A DNA stretch of 64,000 nt. It comes from Coemansia sp. RSA 487. Its lineage: Eukaryota; Kickxellomycota; Kickxellomycetes; Kickxellales; Kickxellaceae. Below the pieces are notes generated by a model. The model was not told where the DNA came from. It saw only the letters and a list, made by a program, of their open reading frames with translations, and made no database searches. Shown one piece after another: positions 50,401-59,900 of the stretch. The DNA lies in assembly GCA_027577595.1 (NCBI GenBank), contig JANBRJ010000028.1, positions 62,001 to 126,000 on the forward strand. Reading direction: 5' to 3'. The position numbers and the translations under genes are program-made. Every line of letters begins with the position of its first letter. Position 1 is the stretch's first letter.

Positions 50401-52995
50401 ATATGCGCTGGAGCTATTAGCGGCAATTCCATCGGCAAAGCGGTCAGGGCTTGATCGTGCAATGGCTGAATGCAGCTGCCATGTTTGTAAAACATGTGTG
50501 CTAGGTTCGTCTCCAAGATTGCTAGACACAGGAGACATGGTGTATGCAGATATTGATGATGGCGGTCTGCTAAGCATCACTGCAGACGATGTGCTGTTGT
50601 TTCTGCTAAGGTGGTTGCTATGTGGTGTGTGGAAGGAGCTGCTGCTGATTGCACGGCTGGGGGTTTGGTCGCCAATGGAACTGCCGCTAGTTAGATTCTC
50701 TTCAGAGGCAAATGGCTGGTGCGATGCAGAGCAGGCACGAACACGGCGCTGTGTTTTGCTTTTCTCGATTGCATAATCGATGCTGAACTGCTCCGGCGCT
50801 GAACCAGCACCGCCGTAAGGGCGTGAGTGGTGCTGGCTTAATTTAATGGCATCGTCCGCAGCCTGCGTCGCAGCATTTTTCTCTTTCAGTCGAATCGCAT
50901 TCGTTGTTGCTGTTCTAGCCAGATGAGCAGGCTGTGATCCGCCACGCGGACGCACAATATTCTGGGCAGAGCTGGGCGACGATGTTGAAAGGCCGTGCTG
51001 GTGTATGCTCATCGGAGCGGTCGGGATGTTTAGGGCATTCGACGTGGCTGACGGCGACTCGTACTCGGCGATATCATCTACATGACGCAGCACTGACAAT
51101 GGTTCCGACGTCTGTGAAGATGCATTGGCCAAGTCATGCGCAGTGGACGATGACGGTGAGTGGCTGTAAAGGGTGGCTGATCCATCCTGGGAGAGGCGCC
51201 AATCCATGAGCTGCTGGTCAAAAAGCGAAGGAGCCATGGAAGAAGCCTCAGATATCAAGGGAATGGGGCTGCGCCCTCCTCTACCATTCTTTGGACCACG
51301 AGTGGTCGCCAGTGCCGGAGAGTCCTGCCGAGGATGCGACTTGCCCTCGTCTTCGCCTTCGCTGTCTCTGTCGGCGTTTGATGCAGCTGATGTCCAGGAC
51401 CGTACAGAATCATCAGCCACCGATGCTGAGCTGTGTGTCGATGCTCCTGTACTCCGCTGACGAAAAAGTCCAGGGCTAATGCGAGGTCGCAGATGCAACG
51501 ACGACAGGAGACTCGACGGGGAGTCAGAGGTATTCTCTAGTGGTCTGCGAGAGGTACTTCCTGCACGATACAGTGACGAAGACGAAGCGGACATTGGCAT
51601 CGGCGGGGGAGAAAGCGAGCTTGCAAGACCAGACTCGCTTAGAACGCCAGAGTCAGTCTTATGAGGCCATCCAAATGATGCAAGTGCTGTCCTTCGCCGC
51701 TGCATTGTTGGAGTGCGCGCTTCGTTGGCAAACAGATCGTGCGACCTACCAGGCTTCTTCTCGGGCGGGCTGGGTGTGGTGACTACCTGCATGGACGAAA
51801 AGTTGCCAAATATTTCGTTGCTGGCTGTCTCTACTTGCTTTCGACTGTACAGATGGCTGCTATCTGTGCTGTGGTTGTGAGATGACGAGCGCACCAGCTT
51901 TGGCGAAAGAGAGCTTGTAACATGAGGCGGCCTTTGTGCCGCTGCAGCTATAGATGAGGATTTGAAGTGCTGTATGTTCTGCTTTGCACCAACAGAACCA
52001 ACATCCGTTTTTACGCCTTCCTTTGCATCGTCTGTAGCCATGCTGTCGCAGCTGGATACCGTGTTGAGCGCGTGGAACGACTTTCGTGACAGTGGGCTGG
52101 TAACAAGTGGGGAGTTTGTGGCCTTGGCTCGCGACCGCGCCGATCGCTGGGATTCCGTGTTGTCGTCAGCATCCAACGCATCCGAGGTGGGCTGATCAAG
52201 GCGATCGCGGATTGCCAAAGGAGATAGCTCGGTCAATGCACGACTTCGACGAGAAGAAAGCGGCTTTGGCGGAAGCGGAGGCAAATCTCCGGAATTTGTA
52301 ACCCGCCAGTCCGAAGCAGGGCTGGAAGAGGTGCGAGTAGCATTTTTAGAAGGGCTACCATGCGTCCGTACCAGAACAGAGGCACGCCCACCTCTCGATG
52401 TCTCCGCAATGGGTACAGTTACATGTGCAGCAACAGGCGAACCGGTTACTGCTTTTAGAGGTGTGCAAGCTGGCGGACTGGATGGTCCGCTAAGTAGCAA
52501 GCTGTCCTGAGACGGGTTTACGGAGCGAGAAAAAAGCTTGTTTACTTTGCCATGTAGTGCGGCGCTCGAGAGGCGTCTCAGCCGACGCACAAAGCCCATT
52601 CCTGCGGATTTTTGAGATGGGGGCTTTGAGTCGCCGGAGATGGAGCCAGAGATGGACTTTGCAGAGTATGTGGACGCATTTTCTGGGGTGTGAATGCTTG
52701 GTGGTCGCAGGCCAAGATTTCCACTTGCTGCGCGCTGGGCAGTTGGAGTCATGCGTAAGCTAACTTCTGACAAGGTTGCAATTCCGTACTGAGAGCTGGT
52801 GGAGCCGCCACTGTTGTTTCGACCGTTGTTTCGACCGTTGTTGTTGCTGTTGCCGTTGCTGTTGCTGTTGCTGTTGCTATCGTTGCTATTTCTCCCGATA
52901 CCAGCGGTATGGACACTTTCTCGTAATTCGGAACTGCTACTGCCTCGCGTGTTTGGCAGCGTCTCTTTATGTGTTGGGTTGTTAGATGCAGGCAT
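44455..52995 (-). CDS. RIM15: Rim15/Greatwall-type AGC protein kinase, 2846 aa
   Basis: Kinase of the nutrient-response pathway that controls PP2A through endosulfine (Igo) proteins. A single 8.5-kb exon is open. The first 1600 residues are mostly disordered (Ser, Pro, Asn, His-rich). A zinc-knuckle-like CRICERSFFRSELNAHSDVC lies at about 1625-1650, a Rim15 hallmark. The kinase domain starts near 2070: SRGAFGRVYLAR (P-loop), AIKVMRKK (Lys), VHRDIKPDNV (about 2195), TDFGLSQ (about 2215). An insert of about 100 residues follows before FLGTPDYLAPE (about 2320), the Greatwall/Rim15 feature, and an AGC tail with FIPQPDDEIDTSYFD closes the domain. No receiver (REC) domain is visible after the kinase and no PAS domain could be recognised. 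A 5' UTR intron is likely (53077-53459). Confidence 0.88.
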   Translation of the reverse strand: MPASNNPTHKETLPNTRGSSSSELRESVHTAGIGRNSNDSNSNSNSNGNSNNNGRNNGRNNSGGSTSSQYGIATLSEVSLRMTPTAQRAASGNLGLRPPSIHTPENASTYSAKSISGSISGDSKPPSQKSAGMGFVRRLRRLSSAALHGKVNKLFSRSVNPSQDSLLLSGPSSPPACTPLKAVTGSPVAAHVTVPIAETSRGGRASVLVRTHGSPSKNATRTSSSPASDWRVTNSGDLPPLPPKPLSSRRSRALTELSPLAIRDRLDQPTSDALDADDNTESQRSARSRAKATNSPLVTSPLSRKSFHALNTVSSCDSMATDDAKEGVKTDVGSVGAKQNIQHFKSSSIAAAAQRPPHVTSSLSPKLVRSSSHNHSTDSSHLYSRKQVETASNEIFGNFSSMQVVTTPSPPEKKPGRSHDLFANEARTPTMQRRRTALASFGWPHKTDSGVLSESGLASSLSPPPMPMSASSSSLYRAGSTSRRPLENTSDSPSSLLSSLHLRPRISPGLFRQRSTGASTHSSASVADDSVRSWTSAASNADRDSEGEDEGKSHPRQDSPALATTRGPKNGRGGRSPIPLISEASSMAPSLFDQQLMDWRLSQDGSATLYSHSPSSSTAHDLANASSQTSEPLSVLRHVDDIAEYESPSATSNALNIPTAPMSIHQHGLSTSSPSSAQNIVRPRGGSQPAHLARTATTNAIRLKEKNAATQAADDAIKLSQHHSRPYGGAGSAPEQFSIDYAIEKSKTQRRVRACSASHQPFASEENLTSGSSIGDQTPSRAISSSSFHTPHSNHLSRNNSTSSAVMLSRPPSSISAYTMSPVSSNLGDEPSTHVLQTWQLHSAIARSSPDRFADGIAANSSSAYPPSSTSSPPAHYHMHSSSVSSHHQHRGSHGSQQLRLNMSSVQRSASGHSMSSGISELLEPSSVSLARKDALWQVLVVSKSRADTEIDKMMRRWKEMENGSIVCTQETESKPSVGDEEAIILKVKRGHHRSSSDIKRADGDRNEFRRRVIDLTSVIRASPVSDLSNEAVTRGITEQLYGLLTEQRTRFPADANIGTLILDVLYQFSAVSQTVSQLSMPISIFPGTRSGISGEASPAISQYPSPQLAPESSLGRGSANMLPPLTSALSSQYDQGGSRHPSRVSTVRDLTENTFGSTAMSESAAISQGSYSRSQQEPLSLTAGSVSSTSFTDYRNMRSSSEGPPISAPHYPRQQSTGTMGSSDMYIPGAMSDGRARQVESTSYVSSPHLLPGTAHSSTASLVSLLAPAHSSVNSASGSVGRSGAAGNTTPGSLQHGMGAHQRQRFYFPQPSTTPQSSRMSMDIPDSENEMSARPSLDESNDRPPLSRHASKLSISSDVGGESSSLLHKRSARVSLQPHQLFHHFVNRSQKLISRPKQPSIDPQPGDKTAPSSDNDELSVLGIAKRASRPATMYLSAGVQGSFRRVSESALRQEKLARLLAEDMDLSDSSPASPADESSQMSPYDTDSESRPRAVAHPSSAVLRTIPEAQRGSDIVSREPLRKTDPLSGSMPAPHTSLPLVPEVAGNEDEDSQRDFAESPEAISRKSVSPKVESRRGSHASLSVQRDSQKFSERASALELTENGVLALETEIMTKETPEDELVVCRICERSFFRSELNAHSDVCILEQTRAIKLDEVNNRIKRLRDPISKRLSDLRKARRWDKGAIRESERVMRITERATAWPEGDSQHELIVAKAKFTKYIEKLEDITGIASTDSAPNSSKSGKAAGSTNSGPSSSPSSSLPKADIETIWLARQLLVRIAEKRTIIEEFDKEFSRLERQEALIREAEASEALADHSAQFIGLPTWSQLARPDQQSPAASERTSVDLTQSQSESGTATPDVNPHPVLGIGKARYDTMARKKSKSSHPSRRSLSRSARGGQDFVDSDSHGSSVGSNSGSRKLVSLFAALFRNNSSGFGRNKETPHGGTVLRRKNTPSPLTTGTLPTMSKSSSILRRLSQNPGSGQPSTPTSAQSNASNSSSNNNMNFMGDHPAGPVTPLAISAASGGNGGAVETPLSSPVTRQRNNSQLSTGARATLESAAAKAQRMPSIDDFDFVKPISRGAFGRVYLARKKATKDLYAIKVMRKKDMINKNMVTQALAERRALSLLSTDWVVQLYYAFHSSKHLFLVMEYLLGGDLAGLLRVWGVMDEDAAKFYFAEIACAIDYLHRNSIVHRDIKPDNVIVTSDGHIKLTDFGLSQVAVRGSTENKTTLDGSDGNANLDSPNSDTTPIPTETDVVGRLPDKSDDYWNDAFTLEGLRTQTPVSATNNPHAGKTVPASKRGHARKSSQKFLGTPDYLAPELLLGAGNGLAVDWWALGVCLFEFLCGYPPFTDETPEAIFRNILNHALDWPEEEGFVTEAAAELINSLLRPDPAERAHWKDIQSAKLFDGWDMKNIGQMEPPFIPQPDDEIDTSYFDSCQRKDVQRLSNATFLQTEAPRKPPPPPKQQLQKNSQTPVKENFQVDADASQESRKESPHGSRRGSQKGSRRGSRRERSLSGSASVSGNINTVRSDVGQLKRLFADLTAESENVNNNVNSSGHGPIPEDSHHETEDAGRTRQSTFASSETSSDGYSFKENNACADGPAQHCTQKPVSDDNDAEHAKDDERSSTRSLSDPELDILSLSRDAATTPRPIAISRNSTGKTSGAMLPPIPMTHAKRVASRSPSQFSDGAVDILGSVSSKSHSRCASASIVFAGGKIEGSAARSRRPSHGTTEHMSDSELGLPLARSISADERHRHNTPDGPSSALTQNANETESPTNDSMAADSDDADNEAEDDETERVFDDFSYKNLALLSNVNKGVSSSGHITPAADTTAGNPPPPSNSLD
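52819..52888 (-). repeat. GTT/GCT microsatellite encoding Asn/Ser repeats in the kinase N-terminus
   Basis: On the plus strand, imperfect repeats of GTTGCT and GTTTCGACC occur; on the coding strand they encode alternating Asn-Ser and an imperfect NNGRNNGRNN run near residues 35-58 of the kinase. Imperfection suggests an old or stabilised tract. It lies in disordered protein. Confidence 0.7.
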
Positions 52996-54817
52996 TATTA
53001 CTAACGCATGAGTCTCTTCTGTCTGTGTAATAGCAAAAGGAGTCTGTTTGCGCGGGAGGAGTACAGCAGTTGGTGTCTAAAACAAATACAAATTAGGGCT
53101 GCGTTGTGCAATAGTGCTAAATCGGGCTGTAACTAAACAATAATGGTAGAACAGAACAAAACAAGTGTGGCTTTGGTTAGTGTTGATGGTTTTGTAGCAA
53201 GCAGAAAAAGAAGTAATTTGACAAAGGCATTTGAGGAAATAAAGATTAAACGATGTAATAGAGTATTGGCCAGAAAGACGCGCAAAGCAGGAGGGAACTG
53301 AGGGACACAGCCTTTGCGATCAGAACACAAGCAGATTCACCAGCATGGAAAGAGGTTCAGACATTGTACAAAGGCAAGTGTCCAAAAAGCTTTAGTTTAT
53401 ATTATTCCTTGGTGAGGTGCTGCATCTCGATCCTTTTCCTATTCGCAGCATAGACTTACCTGTCTGCACCGATGCAAATCAAATCGGCTTAGCTTGACAG
53501 CGCCAGCTATTGAGTTCTGGGAAGCGAAGGGAGGGGATAACAAAGTGTCTTGATGCTGCTGGAGAGTTTTTTGTTCGTGTGTCAGCAGGCGCTAACGAGG
53601 CTTGCACCACGCAGAAAGGAAAACACGGTCCGTTTTTTTCACTTCCACACTCCAGAAGTGAAATAGAAAAGTAGGGTGTCTGTTACGCCTAGGTATTTTT
53701 CCAGCGCTTGGTTCCGTTGACTTTTGTGTATGAGACTGCGTGTATATATTATTAAGGTGCTGGTGTTTCCAGAGGGCTTTTGGAGAACAGCCACGCGACA
53801 AATGCCGTTGACGTAGCAATATCAAACAAGAAGTAAGAGACAAAAATATGACGTTGCTTGCTGCGTACTGGTCAAAGACACCGCGGAGTATGTGTCGTGT
53901 ATAGCTTTCCAGAGTTGGCTTCAAAAGAGGTGCTTCGCAAGGGCGTCTTCGTCTGACTTTGTTCGTGGTTATCCAGCAGTGCTACGCAGGGACGAGTGGT
54001 CCAAAAGTATGATGCTTCAGAGGAAAGAAAGCAAACTAAATTATTGCCAAAACAGCGCGCAGTGCAAGAAACCTTTAAGCGCACAAGCAACAGAAAATGC
54101 AAAAACAAAATTGGAGCAGTTGAAATTCAAGAAAAAGAAAACAGAGAAAGAGAAGAGCAGCCAGATTTGGGGGAAGGGATTTTTTGGTTGCGCTCTCCGA
54201 ATTCCACGAAAATGAAAAGCAGTAGTTGCATGCAAAGTGCTGGTTTGGACGCTGATTGGCTTGCTGCGTTTTCTGCTGTTTTTCCATCTTTTACTGAGGC
54301 TTAAAACCTTTGAATCAGCAGAGGCACATTGCGAGAAACCCCGAAGCTGTGAAGCTTGGAATGCAGCGAAAAGACTGCAAAAAGATCATTTCCCCAACCC
54401 TAAAGCGTCGGCTCCACCTGTGTGATCTGTTTTAATCCAAAGAGATCGTCTACTGGTTTTGCCTGCACATGCGCCATCATCACTGCTCCTGTTGTGTGCT
54501 GATCTGAGTTTAGCAAAAAGACACCCCAGCCATTACTTTTCAAAAGCAGAAAAATTCCATACTGCCACGTGATCGATCTTTGCAAATCCCACTAATGCGG
54601 CCTTGGTTTGTTTTCGACCCACGCTGGCAGGTAGATCGCGTTGAACAAAGGGCTTCATGCTGCCACGATGCTTTGTATATGTCAAAGACAATAATTTCTC
54701 CCTCTCACCCACCATACTTTAATGTTGTAGCTATTTTGAGATCGCCGTGTGCATTGACGACAGGAAACCGAACGCAAACGCCAGTAGCTTTCACCAGCTT
54801 CTTACATTTATTTACCT
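52996..54817. other. long divergent intergenic region with a leader intron of the kinase gene
   Basis: 1.8 kb between the divergent starts of the kinase and MMM1. On the minus strand a good donor (CAG|GTAAGT, exon end at 53460) and an acceptor (TTTTAG ending at 53077) define a probable 383-nt intron in the kinase 5' UTR, 82 bp before the start codon. The rest is AT-rich, with no RNA gene or protein that I can support. Confidence 0.5.
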
Positions 54818-56791
54818 ATGGAGGATCTGCAAAGTGAAGCAATATCCACGGCCATTCCGACGCTAGTTTCAGCAGCGACTGCTGCTGCCACCGCTAGTAT
54901 TGCACAGATCGTGGCAGCAACAGCACAGCTGGAAACCGTCACTATTGCGTCGTCGCAAGGCGTTATAGCACAGTCGTCCGGGCTTAAGTTGGTAGGCATC
55001 ACATCAATGATTCGGTACTTTTGGGCGTGGCAGCCGACGTTTATGCAAGGGTTTATCCTGGGCCAGCTCAGCATGCTTGTTCTTCTTGTGATGGCAATAA
55101 AGTATATTCTGTTCGAGGAGCCTATGGGCAAAAACTCTGTCGATGCAGACAACGAAGCCGGCACTCAACCACATCACAACAACGCTGCAGCTGATGCATC
55201 AGGGACCACAAAGGGAATGGCCAAGGAAGACACGGACCAAACAGTAGTTCAGGAAGGCGGGTTTGGCCTATCAAAGTTTACGTTTTTCTCGCGCAAGCAA
55301 AAAGAAACAAAGCCCTGCGACGCCGCCGAAGAGCTGACCAAGATGAAGAAGGAGGTTCTCTCGCGCACCGGGTACGATCTTGTAACGCATGCGTCCGAGT
55401 CGTGTGACTGGCTTACTGTCTTCCTGGCCCAGATCATTGCAAAGCTCCGACAGGATGCCGAAAAGCACGGCAGGCTTGTGCGTGTGATCAGCGAGGCACT
55501 GAACGGCGAACTCCGCCCGTCAGTCATCGACAACATTCGTATCACACAGTTCTCGCTGGGCTCGGACTTTCTGCGCATCACCAGCGCACGCATGGTTCCG
55601 TCGACAGGCTCGCTGGGTATGCACGCGGAGCTTGATCTCGAGCTCCACGACGAGCTGACACTTGGGTTCAACACGCGCATTCTGGTCAACTGGCCACGCA
55701 ATCTCACGGCCGCGCTTCCTGTGTCGATGGTCGTTTCGCTGGTAAAGTTTGTTGGCACTGCAGTTATCGACTTTGATTGTACTTCTCAGGAGCCCTCGAT
55801 TTCAGTGTCCATCCTGCCAAACTATGTGCTAGAGTTCGATATACAGACCCTCATTGGGAGCAAGGCCAAGGTTCAAAACCTGCCCATGCTTACCTCGGTC
55901 ATTAGCAGGAAGCTTGAGGCGGCTTTTGCAAAGGAGTTGGTTATGCCGAACGAAAAGCGCATCAAGATCAAGCACCCGTTTACGCCAAAGACGGCTGCTG
56001 ATGGCCCTGTAGCGGCCACATCTTCACCACCCGCACATCCCACTAAAACGGTCGCGCCTGTGCCGCCAACACAGCAGCCCTACACGACAAATGCGCAGCC
56101 ACGGTCTCCTGCAATCGAAGCCAACCGGCCCACATCTCCAATTGTCCCATTTGTGGCCGAGCTCCCGCCGGACTACAACACGCAGCTCCCCCCGCCCCAC
56201 CATCTGCGCAGCTCTACAAACTCTAGAGCTACAGTGACTGGTGCAAAAGCGGCAACACAGGGCCATGTTCATAGCTCAAGTCCCCTGCTGAACGTTCCAG
56301 CACGCATGTACACGCCTGAGGAGCCGGCACGTTTTGGTCTGCACCCATCTCGCCCGGTGCCTAACAACAGCCAACAGCAACAGCGCACTCTGTCTCCCGA
56401 GCCTGTAATCAACACCTCATCTCCACAGCTGCGTCCTATAATCGGCTTATCGTCGGGCACCTCGTTTGGCCCCGTCGTTACGAACCCGCGGATTATAAGT
56501 GCCTCTGGTGCACGGATGGCTGGTATGCACGGTTCGCCATTTCTCCATTCGCCGTCAGGGCTGGTGGCGTCACTGTCAGGGAGCCCGGCATATGCGTCGG
56601 CCCAAGGCAATAACGCTGCCACAGGCACTGTGCCTGCAGCAGCCTTTGCTTCTGCCAGCGGAAGTAGTGGTGGCGTGACCGGTTCAGCGTCAAACAGACA
56701 CAATGACCTGGATTCTGACGACGATCTCAAGGTCAAAGATAGCGTCCGACAACGTGTCAATAGGGTTATCCGCACAGTCAACGAATCATGA
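54818..56791 (+). CDS. MMM1: Mmm1, ER subunit of the ERMES tether
   Basis: ER-anchored SMP protein that, with Mdm12, Mdm34 and Mdm10, moves lipids between ER and mitochondria. The product is 657 aa in one exon. The N-terminal 75 residues (Ala/Thr-rich, probably lumenal) are followed by WQPTFMQGFILGQLSMLVLL and a TM at about 76-98, the family signature. After a linker, the SMP domain spans about 194-387: CDWLTVFLAQIIAKLRQD, FSLGSDFLRITSARM, LGFNTRILVNWP and IDFDCTSQEPSISVSILPN. The remaining 260 residues are Pro- and Ser-rich and disordered, a longer tail than in yeast Mmm1 (426 aa). Confidence 0.93.
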   Translation: MEDLQSEAISTAIPTLVSAATAAATASIAQIVAATAQLETVTIASSQGVIAQSSGLKLVGITSMIRYFWAWQPTFMQGFILGQLSMLVLLVMAIKYILFEEPMGKNSVDADNEAGTQPHHNNAAADASGTTKGMAKEDTDQTVVQEGGFGLSKFTFFSRKQKETKPCDAAEELTKMKKEVLSRTGYDLVTHASESCDWLTVFLAQIIAKLRQDAEKHGRLVRVISEALNGELRPSVIDNIRITQFSLGSDFLRITSARMVPSTGSLGMHAELDLELHDELTLGFNTRILVNWPRNLTAALPVSMVVSLVKFVGTAVIDFDCTSQEPSISVSILPNYVLEFDIQTLIGSKAKVQNLPMLTSVISRKLEAAFAKELVMPNEKRIKIKHPFTPKTAADGPVAATSSPPAHPTKTVAPVPPTQQPYTTNAQPRSPAIEANRPTSPIVPFVAELPPDYNTQLPPPHHLRSSTNSRATVTGAKAATQGHVHSSSPLLNVPARMYTPEEPARFGLHPSRPVPNNSQQQQRTLSPEPVINTSSPQLRPIIGLSSGTSFGPVVTNPRIISASGARMAGMHGSPFLHSPSGLVASLSGSPAYASAQGNNAATGTVPAAAFASASGSSGGVTGSASNRHNDLDSDDDLKVKDSVRQRVNRVIRTVNES

Positions 56792-56900
56792 CGGCATATA
56801 CGATTTAGAAAATAAGATTCAGTAATCCGCTTTTGGCAGTCTAGTCTCGTTCAGTTCAGTTTTATTACTCGACAAAAAATGTATTAAAGAAATGCAATTT

Positions 56901-59900
56901 TTACATGTAGCGGTTGTCAAATAATTTCAATGCCACACCGACCTCTCCAGCCACTTGGATCACTGTTTGGTCATGGAGCAGACGCGCCTCGTCCGACGCA
57001 TAGCGTCTCCAAATATCGGCAAACTCGCGCACCAGAGTGCGTATCCCGCGTAGATAGCCGTAATCTGGCCCGGCGCATTTTGGGTTGCATGGACAGACAG
57101 GGACAGGGTTGGTTTCGGTGACATGCGATGACGCTGGATCAACGTCGGTGCCTGCTTCTGCTAAGGCTGCTGGCTCGGATGCATCGGATTCTATGGCGAA
57201 TGGCAGCCCCACTGCATCTGGCGGATAGGCTTCGTGACTCGAGGGATCTGGGCGCTCGAGCGTATGTTCAGAGTACACGTCTGGGTTGACGACAAAGCTG
57301 CAGTTGACAAAGTCGATGATCCGTAGGTCAATCTGCGCAGGTTTTGTCTGTCTTGCAGTGCAAACACGCTGCTTCTCGGCTCCTGCTCTTGCCTCACAAT
57401 ACTGACGCAAACTATTTACTGCTTGGGGCACACTGATGCTATCCATGTCGTTTTCGACAGCGCGAGCCTCTTTATTGGTGCCAACAGCGGATATCGAAGC
57501 AGCGTACGGGCTTCCGCGCGGTGTACTCCATTCATCATTATCCACAGCGCCAGAACCAGAGCCCAGTCTGCGCATCGACAGAGACGTCGCTCCAGCTCTA
57601 TCATCGGTAAACGAATTCGACGGCGTCTTCAGGTCGTGTCCAAACGGCGTCTTTGGCGGTGTCTGCCCAAGCCAGCGGGTAACTCCGCTGCTGTCGAGCC
57701 TGGGTGCAATAGGCAGGACATCTGGAGCCGTGGGGCGACGTACCATAAAGCCTTCTCCAGATGGCTGCACTATCTCTGGTAGGGTCGGAGATTGTTCTGC
57801 TGCTGCTTGAATAGCAGAAAGCCCATCGTAGACAAGCAGCAAGCTCGATCCAAAAAACCTAAACCCATGCATCTGCTCGACGGTGCGATAGAGGTTCTTC
57901 AGCTTCAACAGCAGACTCGGAATCAGATATGCCATCACATTCTCGCCATTGTCCAAAAACTCTAAAAGCGATCTCTGAAATGTAAATTTGTTCAGCGAAC
58001 GCCCGTAGTATTTGTCCTGGAAGAGGTAGCGGTTTCTGTCGGCCTTAAACACCTGTAGCCCGCACATACGCACGCCGAGCTCCTTGCTGGTTGTTGCCGC
58101 GCATTTTATAGTTTGCGAGACGACCTTTTTTGCCAGCGCATCGACACCATGCTGGCGCGTACCCATCTTGAGGTCTAGAATGCAGGGACGCCGCATCGAC
58201 GCTGTCAGATCGGCCATAAGGATAAACTGGTGCGTGCTGCCGTCAACTGCGTCAGCGTCGGTTGGCATGCGCTTTCCACACTTTTTTTTCCACAGATTTT
58301 CAAAATCAGAACCTTCTCCAGACGCCTTTTGCGGTCCACAGTCCGCTTGTGCGGGATCGTCACCAAAGCCCGGAAGCGTCAGTGCATCGGGTGTCACTGG
58401 CAACCGTGTTGGTACAACTGGCGAAAATACAGCCGCGCCTCTAGTACGGCGTGCTGTATCAGCGCTGCTTTCTGGGCTATCTGCCGCGGCCTCATCGGGA
58501 TACGAATTGTAGCGAAGTAGACTGCTGCTGCGGACCTTGTTCCTTGGCGATAGCAGCTGGGACACACGCGCTGAACAGGTGCTACGAGCTGGCTTTTTGG
58601 GGCTGATAGATGCAGAGACAACGTCGTTAGTGGGCAAACTAATTGGATAGATATCAGTTTCCAGCCCAGACCGATTGATTGAAAACGACAGCGGGCTGTT
58701 CTCGGGCGATGTGCTGGTGGTGGAGCTTGTAGATGCACCCGATGTGGAACTGTTGTAAATAGGGTTCATGCGCAAGGTCTCAAGGTCGTTCATTATAATG
58801 TGCTTTTCCGTATCAAGACTGTGCGCCTCCTCCTGTGTTTCACCAGAAAGTGCATTTGTCGAACTGGGTATCTGTGGCTTCCTGTACAGAGGATGCAGAT
58901 CTGTAGACGAATGTCTGCGTCTAACAGGACCATGTGCGTGCGCCCGCGCTTGCTGCCGAGCCCTAAACTTCAGAGCCCTGGGCGAAAGTGCCTCCGTTAG
59001 AATCCGCTCCTGCATTTCGCGCCACGCACCACTGAGATGCATCTTGCGTGCGCCAAAGCTCCCAGGAGCCGCCGTGCGCTGTGACCGGCCGCTGGGCGAG
59101 GGGACCAGCTGCCGGGCCAGACAGCTAGGCAGTATATGTAGGTTTTGCTCTAGCACGACCTCAGGCACCGGATCGCCACCCTCGGCAGCCCTGCGATACG
59201 TGACATTCACAACACCCAAGCAACTTGGAACAAACTTGTACAGGTCTCGGTGCAGATAGTCGACAGCCTCGTAAAAGCGACGCTCACGCTCGTTCATCGG
59301 CTTGCAGATTGCGCTACCAGAGAACTTTAGGAAAGGCGTATGGCCACCGACTTGATTGACAAATGGCGTCAGCGCCAACGACGGTGGTGTCACTACGCCG
59401 CCCTCGTGCCAGTACTGTGTAGAGGTGTTCCCATCACCCGCACTGCTTCGCATGTTGTCAACATGCATTGTGCTGTTGCTGTTGCTGCTGATGTTGTGCT
59501 TGTCACTGAGACTCTGTGCGTCGCCTAGCCATGTTGGGCCAAAGACATCGCTATCGCCGTATTCCGATTCAAGACCAGAGCCACCATCTTCCTCCTGGCT
59601 GAAATATTCGTCAAAGTCTGATTCGTCCTTGATATCAAGCCAAACGCCAGGGGGTTCGCTGTGTGCATGCAGGTTGTGGGGCGACGCACTGCGAAGACGA
59701 TGGTAAGCTCTGTTTTGAATAAGCTGGTGTTTTTTGGGAAGAGAGTCTGCCGCCGGCACAATATAAGCATCTGCAGGCCAAGCAGTAGAACCCGATGGCG
59801 ACAGCGTCAGGGTACTGAACGAAAGCCGGCTATCCAGATACTTGGTATGCACACCGATCCCTGTCTGATCATTTGCGCTTTCGATAAATTTGTTCTGTGG

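Noticed and set aside
53451-53462. ACTTACCTG resembling the 5' end of U1 snRNA
   Set aside because: It is the reverse complement of a splice donor (CAGGTAAGT) on the minus strand; no U1 structure follows.
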